Assembly: GCF_029223195.1 (NCBI RefSeq)
Contig: NZ_JARHUF010000006.1
Span: 113,524 to 177,523 of the forward strand
Source of the DNA: Vibrio sp. CAU 1672
GTDB lineage: Bacteria > Pseudomonadota > Gammaproteobacteria > Enterobacterales > Vibrionaceae
Direction of reading: 5' to 3'
Length of the DNA: 64,000 nt
Part shown: piece by piece, positions 18,544-29,203 of the stretch
Layout: the number at the start of each line of letters is the position of its first letter
How positions within the stretch are numbered: the stretch's first letter is position 1
The notes under the pieces: generated by a model
Database searches by the model: none
What the model saw: only the letters and a program-made list of their open reading frames with translations
Told to the model about the DNA's origin: nothing
Translations under genes and position numbers: made by a program

Positions 18544-18711
18544 CTATGCCTGAGTATTCAACTTGCCTTCCAGATCTTGTTGAACAATCTGCAGAGCCGC
18601 GAGTGCGGTACCTGGATCGACTTCATTGCTTTCGAGCAAATAGATCAGGTCAACGGCGAGCTTTACTTCATCCGGGGCTTGATCTAATGGTGGAACTGGA
18701 TGATCAGACAT
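18544..18711 (-). CDS. rsmS: RsmS/YbaM small regulatory protein (DUF2496)
   Basis: Short gene of 55 residues ([20 protein letters not shown] at the N-terminus, ending EGKLNTQA). The core [18 protein letters not shown] closely resembles E. coli YbaM ([20 protein letters not shown]), the family named RsmS in Pectobacterium for its effect on RsmA-controlled traits. Its ATG overlaps the priC stop as TAATG, so translation is coupled to priC; the same priC-ybaM pairing occurs in E. coli. Biochemical role is unknown. Easily missed because it is short and an open frame on the other strand covers it. Confidence 0.9.
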   Translation of the reverse strand: MSDHPVPPLDQAPDEVKLAVDLIYLLESNEVDPGTALAALQIVQQDLEGKLNTQA

Positions 18712-19256
18712 TACTGGTTTTTTTCCCTATACGTAATTTGGTTTTCTAGTTTTAACACGGCGGCCTCGCAACGTTCCAGCCTTTGTTCGGTAGCCAGCAG
18801 TATTTTCTGTGCTTCCGCACGTAGATAACTCGGTGCCGTGTCTAGCGCGTGTTGTTTTTCCAGTACCATTTCTCGCAGGCGACGCGCCCATTCCTGATGC
18901 TGAGCCAGTTCTTGATATAAAACGTTGATTGGTTTCCTGAAGTGGCTACTGTGCTTGATTTCACTTTTACGTATTTTCAGCGTAGAAATCTCGCGTTGAA
19001 TGGCGGTGATTTGAGCGATCAGCCGCTCGGTCAGGTATTCAGCGCGAAGCGAGGTCAACACCTGTTCTTTCTGTTCCCGTAATATCGTATCCAGTGTGCC
19101 CCTGGCCTCTTTGACACAGGGGGTAAGCAGGCGAGAGCGGCAGGAAAACAGGCGCTCATCAAACAGCGGGACATGGTGTTCTCCCCGTTGACGATCCAGT
19201 TGTGCTGCTTGTTTTTCTGCTTGATCCAGTTTTTCTGAAAGTTGCGTAATATTCAT
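18711..19256 (-). CDS. priC: Primosomal replication protein N'' (PriC)
   Basis: Replication-restart protein that helps load DnaB at stalled forks. 181 residues, highly charged and mostly helical, with the family signature [16 protein letters not shown] and the C-terminal [16 protein letters not shown]. The start at 19256 overlaps the upstream permease stop by ATGA; an in-frame upstream start at 19394 would lie inside that gene and is rejected. It overlaps rsmS downstream by TAATG. So TSUP permease, priC and rsmS are translationally coupled in one operon. Confidence 0.92.
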   Translation of the reverse strand: MNITQLSEKLDQAEKQAAQLDRQRGEHHVPLFDERLFSCRSRLLTPCVKEARGTLDTILREQKEQVLTSLRAEYLTERLIAQITAIQREISTLKIRKSEIKHSSHFRKPINVLYQELAQHQEWARRLREMVLEKQHALDTAPSYLRAEAQKILLATEQRLERCEAAVLKLENQITYREKNQ

Positions 19257-20038
19257 GATAAACCCACAAACCAGGCCTCGTAAGCCAGTTTTATCGCCAA
19301 CACACTTACAACGGTGACAAACACCGGGCGAATAAATTTCGACCCAAAGCGAATAGCGGAATGCGCACCAACGAAAGCCCCCGCCATCAGGCAAAGGCCC
19401 ATGGTTAATCCGAGTACCCAGTTTATGTGTCCGAGCCAGGCAAAAGTAAGCAACGAGGTAAAGTTACTGGTAAAGTTCATTGCTTTTGCCAGTCCGGAGG
19501 CGAGCAGAATATTCAGCCGGTAGAGTGCCATAGAGCTGACTGTCCAAAATGCACCGGTACCCGGGCCGGCTAAACCATCATAAAATCCAATTGAAAAACC
19601 TTGTGCGTACTGTTTTTTATTAAGCTTAGTACATGGCTCAGGGATCGGGCTTTGATGGGTGGCAGGCGGTGCCCGGTGAAATACGGTATAAAGCGCCGCA
19701 GCTAAAATAATCAGCGGCAGCACCTTTTCCAGCCATTCGGTACTAATCGAATCGACAAATAGTGTACCCAACGTGGCACCGACAAGCGTTGCGACGAACG
19801 CTCTTCCCCAGCATTGTGGCTGGAACAGGCGTTTACGGTAATAAGTTAATGCTGCGGTGGAAGAAGCAAAGCTGGCAGCCAGCTTGTTGGTACCCAGAGC
19901 AATATGGGGAGGCAATCCAAGCGAGAGTAGTGCGGGAACGGTAAGCATTCCACCGCCTCCCGCCACAGCATCAATGAATCCAGCAACAAAAGCAACAAGC
20001 GCCAACACCAACAGCATGGTTGGCTCAATCATTTCCAT
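19253..20038 (-). CDS. yfcA: TSUP family permease (TauE/SafE, YfcA-like)
   Basis: Inner-membrane protein of 261 residues with about seven to eight hydrophobic segments. The N-terminus carries the TSUP hallmark FVAGFIDAVAGGGGMLTVPALL and ALGTNKLAASFAS, repeated as a second half with GFYDGLAGPGTGAFW. TSUP proteins export sulfite, sulfonates or related organic anions; the substrate of YfcA-type members is not established. It starts 17 nt after dinG and its stop overlaps the priC start, so it belongs to the dinG-TSUP-priC-rsmS run. The start could be 20032 (second ATG). Confidence 0.9.
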   Translation of the reverse strand: MEMIEPTMLLVLALVAFVAGFIDAVAGGGGMLTVPALLSLGLPPHIALGTNKLAASFASSTAALTYYRKRLFQPQCWGRAFVATLVGATLGTLFVDSISTEWLEKVLPLIILAAALYTVFHRAPPATHQSPIPEPCTKLNKKQYAQGFSIGFYDGLAGPGTGAFWTVSSMALYRLNILLASGLAKAMNFTSNFTSLLTFAWLGHINWVLGLTMGLCLMAGAFVGAHSAIRFGSKFIRPVFVTVVSVLAIKLAYEAWFVGLS

Positions 20039-20055
20039 AAATAATGGTTCTTCTA

Positions 20056-22128
20056 TTATTCTATTGTTCGTTTAAACGGCGGTAGAGCGTCAATCAGTGC
20101 TTGTCCGTAACGTTTTGTTACTAAACGGCGATCTAAGATGACTACTGTACCAGAGTCTCGTTCTTTCCGCAGCAGGCGACCAACACTCTGGATGAGCTTT
20201 TTACTTGCGTCGGGAACCGTGATCTGCATAAACGGGTTACCGCCTTTCTTCTCGACATACTCGGCATGGGCCTGCTCGACAGGGGAAGTTGGTACCCCAA
20301 ACGGGATTTTGGTGATCACCAGGTTTTCCAGTAGTTCACCAGGTAGATCCAGGCCTTCTGAAAAGCTGCCCGTGCCAAACAGCACACTGGTTTTGTGTTT
20401 TTCGACCAGCTTTTTATGTTTTTTTAGAATTTCGGCGCGGGAACTGTCCCCCTGTACCTGTAGTGCCCAGCCCCGTTTAACAAAGTCTTTGGCCAGCGCT
20501 TTCGCCACCTGGTTCATTTGCCAGTAAGAGGAGAATAATACTAAGTTGGCTTTATTGTCTTGCAAATACTTAGGCAAAATTTCAATAAGATATTCAGTGA
20601 ACTGTGGGGCCGGTGGCTCGTACTGCATTTGCGGGATGCGCAGCTCGGCCTGATTCTGGTAATCAAAAGGCGACGCTAAGGCGAGAAATTGTGTTCCGGA
20701 TTCCGGGCGCGCATCCACACCTACCTGATGGCAGAAGTACTGGAACGAGTTTAGTGCGCGAAGGGTGGCAGATACCAACACCGCACCGAGGCAGCGGCTC
20801 CAGATCTGCTGATCTAGCTGCCAGCCAATTTCCAGTGGTGAAACGCTGACAATAAAGTCGCCTTCACGATCCGGATGTGTCTCCAGCCAGCGCGCGAGTG
20901 GGGCGCCTTTATCTCTGGTTGGTTCTGCCATTAATGACCAAACTTGCGCCAGGTTTTCCAGACGTTGAATGTAAAAACCGAGTTCGGCCAATGCTGGCTC
21001 GGCTAATCTGGCGGAAAGTTCCCCATCTTTGACTCGCTCGGCGATTAAATCAGCGATTTTTGCCACACTCTGATTGGCTTTCTTACTCAGTTGTTTCAGC
21101 TCTTGCGATTGTGTTTCCAGCCAGGCAGGCAGTTCACCATGCTCAAAGCGATAGATCCCTTCATTAAAATGACTGGGATCGAACTGTTTACACAACTGGT
21201 TCAGGGATGGAACAAGCTGCTGTACCGCGTCTTGCAGATCATTTCGAAATCGCGATACGCGTTTTTCATCAGCAAGGGATGAAAATTTGCTGGTAGATTG
21301 GTTGAGTTTTTCCAGCCAGGCCGCGGCGCCTTTGAGACTTGCTGAGGCAGAGGCGTGATCGCGCGCGATATGTGGCAGGTGGTGGGCCTCATCAAACACA
21401 TAAATTGAGTTTTCCGGCTCAGGCAGAATCACCCCTCCGCCCAGATCGGCGTCAGCCATGACCAAGGCGTGGTTGGCGATGATGATGTCATTTTTATCTA
21501 ACTCCGAGCGTGCTTTTTGAAACGGGCAGCCGCGGTGGGCAGGCAAACTGTTGTTGCAACTATGCTTGTCACTGACAATCAGCTGCCAGATTTGATCATT
21601 AATCGGTTTTGGCCAGGAGTCACGATCGCCATCCCACTTGCCCTGTGCCAGAGCCCGATACAAGGTTTCCAGCAGTTCAATATCGGTTTTGTTTGGTTTG
21701 GTCTCAAACATGGCTAACTGCCCGCCATCGACGCCGCTGGCGGTCGCGAGTTTTTCAGCGCAGCAATAGCGTTGCCGGCCTTTTGCCAGAATAAAGGAAA
21801 ACTCACGATCCGAAAGCCGGCGGTACAGAGGCAGGTCTTTATTAACCAGTTGTTCCTGTAATGCAACCGTTGCAGTGGAAATCACAATTTTGCGATTGTT
21901 GTGCAGGGCAACAGGAATTGCAGCCATCAGGTAAGACAATGACTTACCAATTCCGGTTCCGGCTTCGGCAACTAGCATTCGGTTTGTTTTGTGGTATTGG
22001 CCACAAAGCGTTTTCGCTATTTCAGCCACCAAATAATTTTGCGCTCGCCTAGGGACGAAATTTTCAAGTTGCGCCTGAAGGTTGTGATAACTGTTACGAA
22101 TCGATTTTTGGATGTTAGTGGTCAGCAT
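20056..22128 (-). CDS. dinG: ATP-dependent DNA helicase DinG
   Basis: Superfamily 2 iron-sulfur helicase that unwinds DNA 5'-3' and resolves R-loops and fork conflicts. 690 residues from the ATG at 22128, which has GAGG 6 nt upstream; the longer frame to 22164 is not supported. Walker A is AEAGTGIGKSLSYL, the DEAH box is VFDEAHHLPH, and cysteines for the 4Fe-4S domain lie between them (RQRYCCAEK, CNNSLPAHRGCPF). Motif VI is QSVGRLLRKERDSG. First gene of the run that continues into the TSUP permease, priC and rsmS. Confidence 0.95.
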   Translation of the reverse strand: MLTTNIQKSIRNSYHNLQAQLENFVPRRAQNYLVAEIAKTLCGQYHKTNRMLVAEAGTGIGKSLSYLMAAIPVALHNNRKIVISTATVALQEQLVNKDLPLYRRLSDREFSFILAKGRQRYCCAEKLATASGVDGGQLAMFETKPNKTDIELLETLYRALAQGKWDGDRDSWPKPINDQIWQLIVSDKHSCNNSLPAHRGCPFQKARSELDKNDIIIANHALVMADADLGGGVILPEPENSIYVFDEAHHLPHIARDHASASASLKGAAAWLEKLNQSTSKFSSLADEKRVSRFRNDLQDAVQQLVPSLNQLCKQFDPSHFNEGIYRFEHGELPAWLETQSQELKQLSKKANQSVAKIADLIAERVKDGELSARLAEPALAELGFYIQRLENLAQVWSLMAEPTRDKGAPLARWLETHPDREGDFIVSVSPLEIGWQLDQQIWSRCLGAVLVSATLRALNSFQYFCHQVGVDARPESGTQFLALASPFDYQNQAELRIPQMQYEPPAPQFTEYLIEILPKYLQDNKANLVLFSSYWQMNQVAKALAKDFVKRGWALQVQGDSSRAEILKKHKKLVEKHKTSVLFGTGSFSEGLDLPGELLENLVITKIPFGVPTSPVEQAHAEYVEKKGGNPFMQITVPDASKKLIQSVGRLLRKERDSGTVVILDRRLVTKRYGQALIDALPPFKRTIE

Positions 22129-22644
22129 GCGGGCCTCAAATGCGTTGGGCGCGAATAGTAGCACACTTCACTGGATGCACAGAAGTTCACAAAATTGAAT
22201 GCTTTTGAATGAAATAGCGATCTTCTTCACAAAAAAAAATTGAACCTTTCTTGGTTGAAATTAGTTTCACATGCAGAAAGATATAAAACACCAAAAAATA
22301 GATCAAAATAATAGCCTGGGTGGTGTTTTGTGTGGTGCGTCTTGGCATTGTTGGTGTTAATTGCTGTTTAACTCGTGTTGATAAATGCCTAAAAAGTAGT
22401 GTATTTAGTATAGAACTGCGTCGCAAAAATCGGTCAGAAAGCGTAAGTTGTTGTTTTTGTTGGTTTTTATTTTTTTTGATGTTTGGATTTATAAAATTTG
22501 ACAGGCAGAATAATCTTTTGCAATCTAATGCCCAGATTATATAGGTGAACTGTTTGATGCCGAAAGCATTGAGAGGCACCGATAAAATAAAAAAAGGGAA
22601 CCGGGCAAGGATTTCCCGAACTAAGAAAAGGCAGTGGATTAATT
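22129..22644. other. 516-bp AT-rich region between dinG and the porin gene
   Basis: Divergent promoter region. No gene: open frames here have AT-driven composition. A small palindrome TGAAA-TTAG-TTTCA sits at 22256-22269 and a possible -35 (TTGACA) near 22500. SD-like AGGC / AGGAT elements precede the porin ATG. ToxR, CRP or OmpR-type sites are plausible for an OmpU-type porin but none is clear. Confidence 0.45.
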
Positions 22645-23664
22645 ATGAAAAAGACTCTATTAGCTCTAGTTGTTGCTGCTACAGCAACTTCTGTTAACGC
22701 AGCTGAAGTATTCAAATCTGAAGAAGGTTCTGTAGATTTTTACGGCCAACTTCGTCCAGTTTTAGTATTTTCTGACAAGAACGACCACACAGCAGAGCTA
22801 AACACAAGCTCTTCTCGTATGGGTGTAAACGGCGTTTACGTTGTAGACGACAGCCTGAAAGTACTAGGCGAAGTTGAGATCGGTGTTGCTCTGGGTGACA
22901 ACTACGGCGCAGGCGCTGACTCAAGTGAGCGTACTGATGATACAGTATTTGTACGTCGTCACATCATCGGCTTCGACATGGGCGATATGGGTACACTACG
23001 TATCGGTAAAGAAGGTACTTTCGCTGATGACGTATACGGTGCTGATTACTCTTACTTCTTCGGTGGTTCTGCGCTTCTTTACGGACACGCTTGGAACAAC
23101 TCTTCTCAGTTCAAGTACGCGTTCGAAAACGATCAGTTCTGGCTAAAAGCTGGTTACGCACTGGGCGAGAAAGACCAGAACGAAGAAGTTCGCGAAGTAT
23201 TCGTAGGTAAGTCTTTCGGCGACCTGTCTATGCACGCAGGTATCCTTTCTTCTGAAAACAAGATCGCTTCTAAAGGTAACAACAAAGAAAACCTATCTTT
23301 CGAAGTTACTGGTGAGTACGCTCTAAACGGCCACACTCTAGGTGCGACATACTACTACAACGAAGACGACAACAAAGCTTCTGCAGAAACTGTTGATTCT
23401 CACGGTATCTCTCTAGCAGGTATGTTCGCAGTAGCTAACAAAACTACGTTCTACACAGGTTACGAGCTGGTTCTTTCTTCTTCTGACAAAGCTGGCACTG
23501 TAGACGGTGACAAGTCTCAAGCTTACGCTGGCGTTGAGTACAAGTTCTCTAAATGGGCTCGCGTATTTGCTGAAGCGGGTTACGTATTCGAAGAAACTAC
23601 AACAGCAGACGCTAAAGTAGACAGCAAGACTAACTACGGTCTAGGTGCTCGTTTCTACTGGTAA
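22645..23664 (+). CDS. OmpU/OmpC-type outer-membrane porin
   Basis: General diffusion porin, 339 residues. Signal peptide MKKTLLALVVAATATSVNA is followed by AEVFKSEEGSVDFYGQLRPV, the usual first strand of Vibrio porins, and the protein ends in a C-terminal aromatic (LGARFYW) recognised by the BAM complex. The body alternates short polar turns (DGDKSQAYAGVEYKFS) as expected for a 16-strand barrel. Codon use is extremely biased, for example almost uniform TCT, GGT and CGT, indicating very high expression. Monocistronic, with an excellent terminator. Whether it is the OmpU orthologue cannot be settled by eye. Confidence 0.92.
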   Translation: MKKTLLALVVAATATSVNAAEVFKSEEGSVDFYGQLRPVLVFSDKNDHTAELNTSSSRMGVNGVYVVDDSLKVLGEVEIGVALGDNYGAGADSSERTDDTVFVRRHIIGFDMGDMGTLRIGKEGTFADDVYGADYSYFFGGSALLYGHAWNNSSQFKYAFENDQFWLKAGYALGEKDQNEEVREVFVGKSFGDLSMHAGILSSENKIASKGNNKENLSFEVTGEYALNGHTLGATYYYNEDDNKASAETVDSHGISLAGMFAVANKTTFYTGYELVLSSSDKAGTVDGDKSQAYAGVEYKFSKWARVFAEAGYVFEETTTADAKVDSKTNYGLGARFYW

Positions 23665-23686
23665 TCATTTTCCAGTTTGCTATTGT

Positions 23687-23715
23687 AAGACCCAGCTATA
23701 GGCTGGGTCTTTTAT
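23687..23715 (+). terminator. Intrinsic terminator of the porin gene
   Basis: Stem AAGACCCAGC / GCTGGGTCTT with loop TATAG and a following T-rich stretch. Confidence 0.9.
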
Positions 23716-23740
23716 TATTGGAGATATAAAGAGGCATTTT

Positions 23741-24421
23741 ATGCGGTCATCATTACAACTGGCGTTGGCGCTTTCTGCTTTTATCAGTGGTCCCATTCTT
23801 GCTGCATCGACGTTGATTATTCCCGAAGATGTCAAGTTGCTTGCGGTCAACATGGAAAAACCTAAAGCCAAAGGTGGTTTGTTTTCTGACAACAAAACAC
23901 TAGAGCTCCCGGACGGAACTAATCAAATTGTGTTTAAGTACCAGCCGGAGTTCGAAATTGGTGATGATATTAAAACCGCTTATAGTGATGTGGTTATTGC
24001 CAGATTTGACGTTAGCAATGAAAAACTTACTTTCGAACTGCCTGAATTTAAGTCTTATCGCCAAGCCCAACTCAATATCTCACCATTAGTATGGCAACTG
24101 CTTGACAGTAAAGGTGAGCCTATTGCGTTAGTGGAAGATACACTCGAATCTGATGGCGTTCAGATTGGGCGAAACTTCCCGCAAGAAGCACGCAATTACA
24201 ATATTGCCGGTGGTATCGCGAGCGTTGCGGTAACGTACGTGACGCTGAATCAGCATCAACAGCCAGTGGCATCCGCAAATCAAACTGAAGAGCCGGTTCG
24301 CTCTGTCTCAGAGCCATCACAAGCCGACAGCCAGATGGTTGATTTGCTAAAGACAATGTACAAAAAAGCCGCTCCTGAAGAGCGTGAGGCTTTTAAAGCA
24401 TGGGTAATGCAGCAACAATAG
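23741..24421 (+). CDS. DUF2057 (YccT/CsgI-like, UPF0319) secreted protein
   Basis: Periplasmic protein of 226 residues with signal peptide MRSSLQLALALSAFISGPILA. The mature start (STLIIPEDVKLLAVNMEKP) and LELPDGTNQIVFKYQPEF are the DUF2057 signature. In E. coli the family member YccT (CsgI) dampens curli assembly; no curli genes are present here, so that role cannot be transferred. The C-terminal 60 residues are a Gln/Ser/Glu-rich linker and a charged helix (MVDLLKTMYKKAAPEEREAF). It follows the porin terminator by 26 nt and probably has its own promoter. Confidence 0.85.
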   Translation: MRSSLQLALALSAFISGPILAASTLIIPEDVKLLAVNMEKPKAKGGLFSDNKTLELPDGTNQIVFKYQPEFEIGDDIKTAYSDVVIARFDVSNEKLTFELPEFKSYRQAQLNISPLVWQLLDSKGEPIALVEDTLESDGVQIGRNFPQEARNYNIAGGIASVAVTYVTLNQHQQPVASANQTEEPVRSVSEPSQADSQMVDLLKTMYKKAAPEEREAFKAWVMQQQ

Positions 24422-24484
24422 CTGCAAAGTTAAGGCATCACTTTTCAACCCAAAGCGTATAATGGGCTCTGGATTGATGGTGGT

Positions 24485-25186
24485 TTAAAGATTGACCAGC
24501 TTCCATTCGCCTGGCTGCAGACCATCTAAGGTAAAGTTGCCCATCGAATAGCGGATCAAGCGCAGAGTAGGAAAGCCTATGTGCGCAGTCATTCGTCTTA
24601 CCTGACGATTTCTGCCTTCAATAATGGTGATGGCCAGCCACGTGGTCGGGATGTTGGCTCTAAAGCGTACCGGAGGTGTGCGTTGCCAAACCTGAGGTTC
24701 GGCGATGATTTCTACTGTCGCCGGAAGGGTGGGGCCATCTTTTAACTCTACACCGCGGCGCAGCTGGTCTAAATCTGCTTCGCTTGGTGCACCATCTACC
24801 TGTACCCAGTAGGTCTTTGCTGACTTTGATTGTGGTTGTGTTAGCCGGGCCTGTAATACTCCATCGTTGGTCAGCACCATTAAACCTTCACTGTCCCGGT
24901 CAAGACGACCTGCTGCATAAACACCTTTCACCGGGATGAAGTCGGCTAAGGTCTGGCGGCTTTCGCCGTCAGTAAACTGGCTGAGCGTGTCGTATGGCTT
25001 ATTGAAAATCACCACCTTTCTCTCTTCGGGTGATACACGCGGCTTTGACTGCGATATGCGTGGTTTAGATTTGTTGCGTCTGCTCTGTTGTCCCCCGTCA
25101 CGTTGTGATTTCGCTGAGCGTTTAAAATGGCCATTTTTGGCTGGCGAATGACGACGACCGTCTTGTTGGCCTGAGCGAGATGACAT
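24485..25186 (-). CDS. rluE: 23S rRNA pseudouridine synthase E
   Basis: RsuA/RluE-family enzyme; E. coli RluE makes pseudouridine 2457 in 23S rRNA. The catalytic aspartate is in [17 protein letters not shown], and the later family motif [12 protein letters not shown] is present. The catalytic domain spans about residues 55-233; the first ~55 residues are a basic, Ser/Arg-rich tail that may bind RNA. AAGG lies about 8 nt before the ATG. Divergent from icd, as is common in Vibrio. RluE rather than RsuA or RluB is chosen because the N-terminal S4 domain is absent. Confidence 0.9.
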   Translation of the reverse strand: MSSRSGQQDGRRHSPAKNGHFKRSAKSQRDGGQQSRRNKSKPRISQSKPRVSPEERKVVIFNKPYDTLSQFTDGESRQTLADFIPVKGVYAAGRLDRDSEGLMVLTNDGVLQARLTQPQSKSAKTYWVQVDGAPSEADLDQLRRGVELKDGPTLPATVEIIAEPQVWQRTPPVRFRANIPTTWLAITIIEGRNRQVRRMTAHIGFPTLRLIRYSMGNFTLDGLQPGEWKLVNL

Positions 25187-27774
<2,588 letters not shown>

Positions 27775-27784
27775 TCGTTGAAGA

Positions 27785-27810
27785 TGAGTACACCTCTGAT
27801 GGTGTACTCA
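27785..27810 (+). other. Stem-loop just after icd
   Basis: Perfect 10-bp stem TGAGTACACC / GGTGTACTCA with a 6-nt loop, 11 nt past the stop and 16 nt before the terminator hairpin. No T-run; probably a 3'-end stabiliser. Confidence 0.65.
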
Positions 27811-27825
27811 AGCGCAAAAACAAAT

Positions 27826-27850
27826 AAACCCGCACTAGGCGGGTTTTATT
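27826..27850 (+). terminator. Intrinsic terminator of icd
   Basis: Stem AAACCCGC / GCGGGTTT with a 5-nt loop, followed by TATTTTG. Confidence 0.85.
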
Positions 27851-27918
27851 TTGCTCTCAATGCAGCAACACGTGTCTGGTGGCATTGGGCAATAGCGGGT
27901 TTGTTAGCAGCGAGCTAA

Positions 27919-28137
27919 CTACTTGGCTTGGTCTTCGACTGGAATGACGCAACTGGCGTGCGACCCTTTCGGACCTTTTTCAACCTCGTATGAGACTTGT
28001 TGGCCTGCTTTCAGCGTACGATAACCGTCCATCTGGATTGTTGAGAAGTGGGCAAAGATGTCTCCCTCTTCTTCGTCTGAACAGATAAACCCAAATCCTT
28101 TGGCATTGTTAAACCACTTTACTGTACCTGTAGCCAT
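27919..28137 (-). CDS. cspD: Cold-shock-like protein CspD
   Basis: Single cold-shock domain protein, 72 residues, binding single-stranded DNA/RNA; in E. coli CspD inhibits replication in stationary phase. RNP1 is KGFGFICSD and RNP2 is DIFAHFS. The start at 28137 (MATGTVKWFN) fits the family, with GAGGG upstream; an upstream in-frame codon at 28158 would overrun that site. Assigned CspD rather than CspA/E by the longer acidic C-terminus and by its position next to clpS-clpA, as in E. coli. Confidence 0.92.
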   Translation of the reverse strand: MATGTVKWFNNAKGFGFICSDEEEGDIFAHFSTIQMDGYRTLKAGQQVSYEVEKGPKGSHASCVIPVEDQAK

Positions 28138-28834
28138 GCTTTTACATCCCTCATGCATTTTTTACTGATGTTGTTACCACTCAAGCTATACCATTAGCTT
28201 GAAAACTCATTAGCTGCTGCTAATGCATTATGAGTTGATGCTTCTTCCGCCCGCCACTTCTGTAACGGTTTATGATGGCGATCTGCTGAATTATGCATCA
28301 ACACATTCCACTGTAGTCAATGAATCAAGACAGTCAACCAAAAAACACCCTAAATGGTTACATAAGTGGTAACAAATCAATTTTGAGATTAATAAATTAG
28401 TAAATATAAGCGTAGTAGTTCGGTTTATGCTAGAGATATGTTCTGTTGATATACAACCAGGTAAAAATTGCCACTACTTAAGTAGTGGCAGTTAGGTAAT
28501 CATTCTAAGTGAATAAAAAGTGAAAGTAACGTAGCAAAATGATCGTTATTTCACATAAATGTGACTTTCAGCCAAATATTAATTGTAGACATACCAACGC
28601 CAAATGGACCCAGAATTGAAACAGAAATTCTTAAAATGAAGACGCCTCTTGAGAGATAAAAATCTTTTATTTGCAGCTCTTCAATAGGTGGATTAGTCTC
28701 TTAGTTAGGATAGGAAGTTATCGGTCAAAGTTCATCAACGTGCCATATCTGACTACACCAGATGACATGCTTGTGGTAGATTGTTTGTATAGGTAGAGAA
28801 CATCAACCCTTTGATACGATAACTTTAGATTGCC
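28138..28834. other. 697-bp cspD-clpS intergenic region
   Basis: No protein gene seen. It contains a perfect 22-nt palindrome at 28469-28490, an imperfect stem GTGAAAGTAACG / CGTTATTTCAC (28520-28553), and a TCACAT-AA-ATGTGA palindrome at 28551-28564. The length is unusual for this gene pair; a small RNA or a multi-site promoter is possible. Confidence 0.5.
28469..28490. repeat. Perfect 22-nt palindrome between cspD and clpS
   Basis: TGCCACTACTT followed directly by AAGTAGTGGCA. With no spacer it is better as a dimeric protein-binding site than as a terminator hairpin, although a loop could open in the centre. Confidence 0.65.
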
Positions 28835-29155
28835 ATGAGTAAAAATTTTGAATGGGTGACTCCAGACTCTGATCTTTTGGAGCGAGAAAGTACAAAAATT
28901 CAGCCACCTAAGCTTTACAATGTTGTACTTAATAATGATGACTACACACCTATGGATTTCGTCATAGAGGTTCTTGAGCGATTCTTCTCACACGATATCG
29001 ATAAAGCGACACAAATTATGCTCAAGGTTCACTATGAAGGAAAGGCAGTATGCGGTACTTACAGTGCTGAAATTGCCGAGACTAAAGTAGCGCAAGTGAC
29101 TATGTACTCAAGGGAAAATGAGCACCCGCTGCTGTGTACGATGGAGCAAGCGTAA
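28835..29155 (+). CDS. clpS: ATP-dependent Clp protease adapter ClpS
   Basis: Adapter of 106 residues that binds N-degrons (N-terminal Leu, Phe, Tyr, Trp) and hands them to ClpAP. The recognition core is present: [20 protein letters not shown] with the paired Asn-Asp, and [15 protein letters not shown]. The first 25 residues are a flexible extension that enters ClpA. It starts 48 nt before clpA, with the ClpA Shine-Dalgarno in the gap, and forms the usual clpS-clpA operon. Confidence 0.97.
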   Translation: MSKNFEWVTPDSDLLERESTKIQPPKLYNVVLNNDDYTPMDFVIEVLERFFSHDIDKATQIMLKVHYEGKAVCGTYSAEIAETKVAQVTMYSRENEHPLLCTMEQA

Positions 29156-29203
29156 CGAAAAGACTTGCTCGAGCAACCCAAGTTGTTCTTTCGGGAGGTA
29201 CTT

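Noticed and set aside
18492..18749. 85-residue plus-strand open frame
   Set aside because: It is the reverse of rsmS and of the end of priC; the minus-strand proteins are recognised families.
22187..22579. 130-residue minus-strand open frame upstream of the porin
   Set aside because: AT-driven composition (runs of Phe, Ile, Lys, Asn), covers the porin promoter region and has no recognised family.
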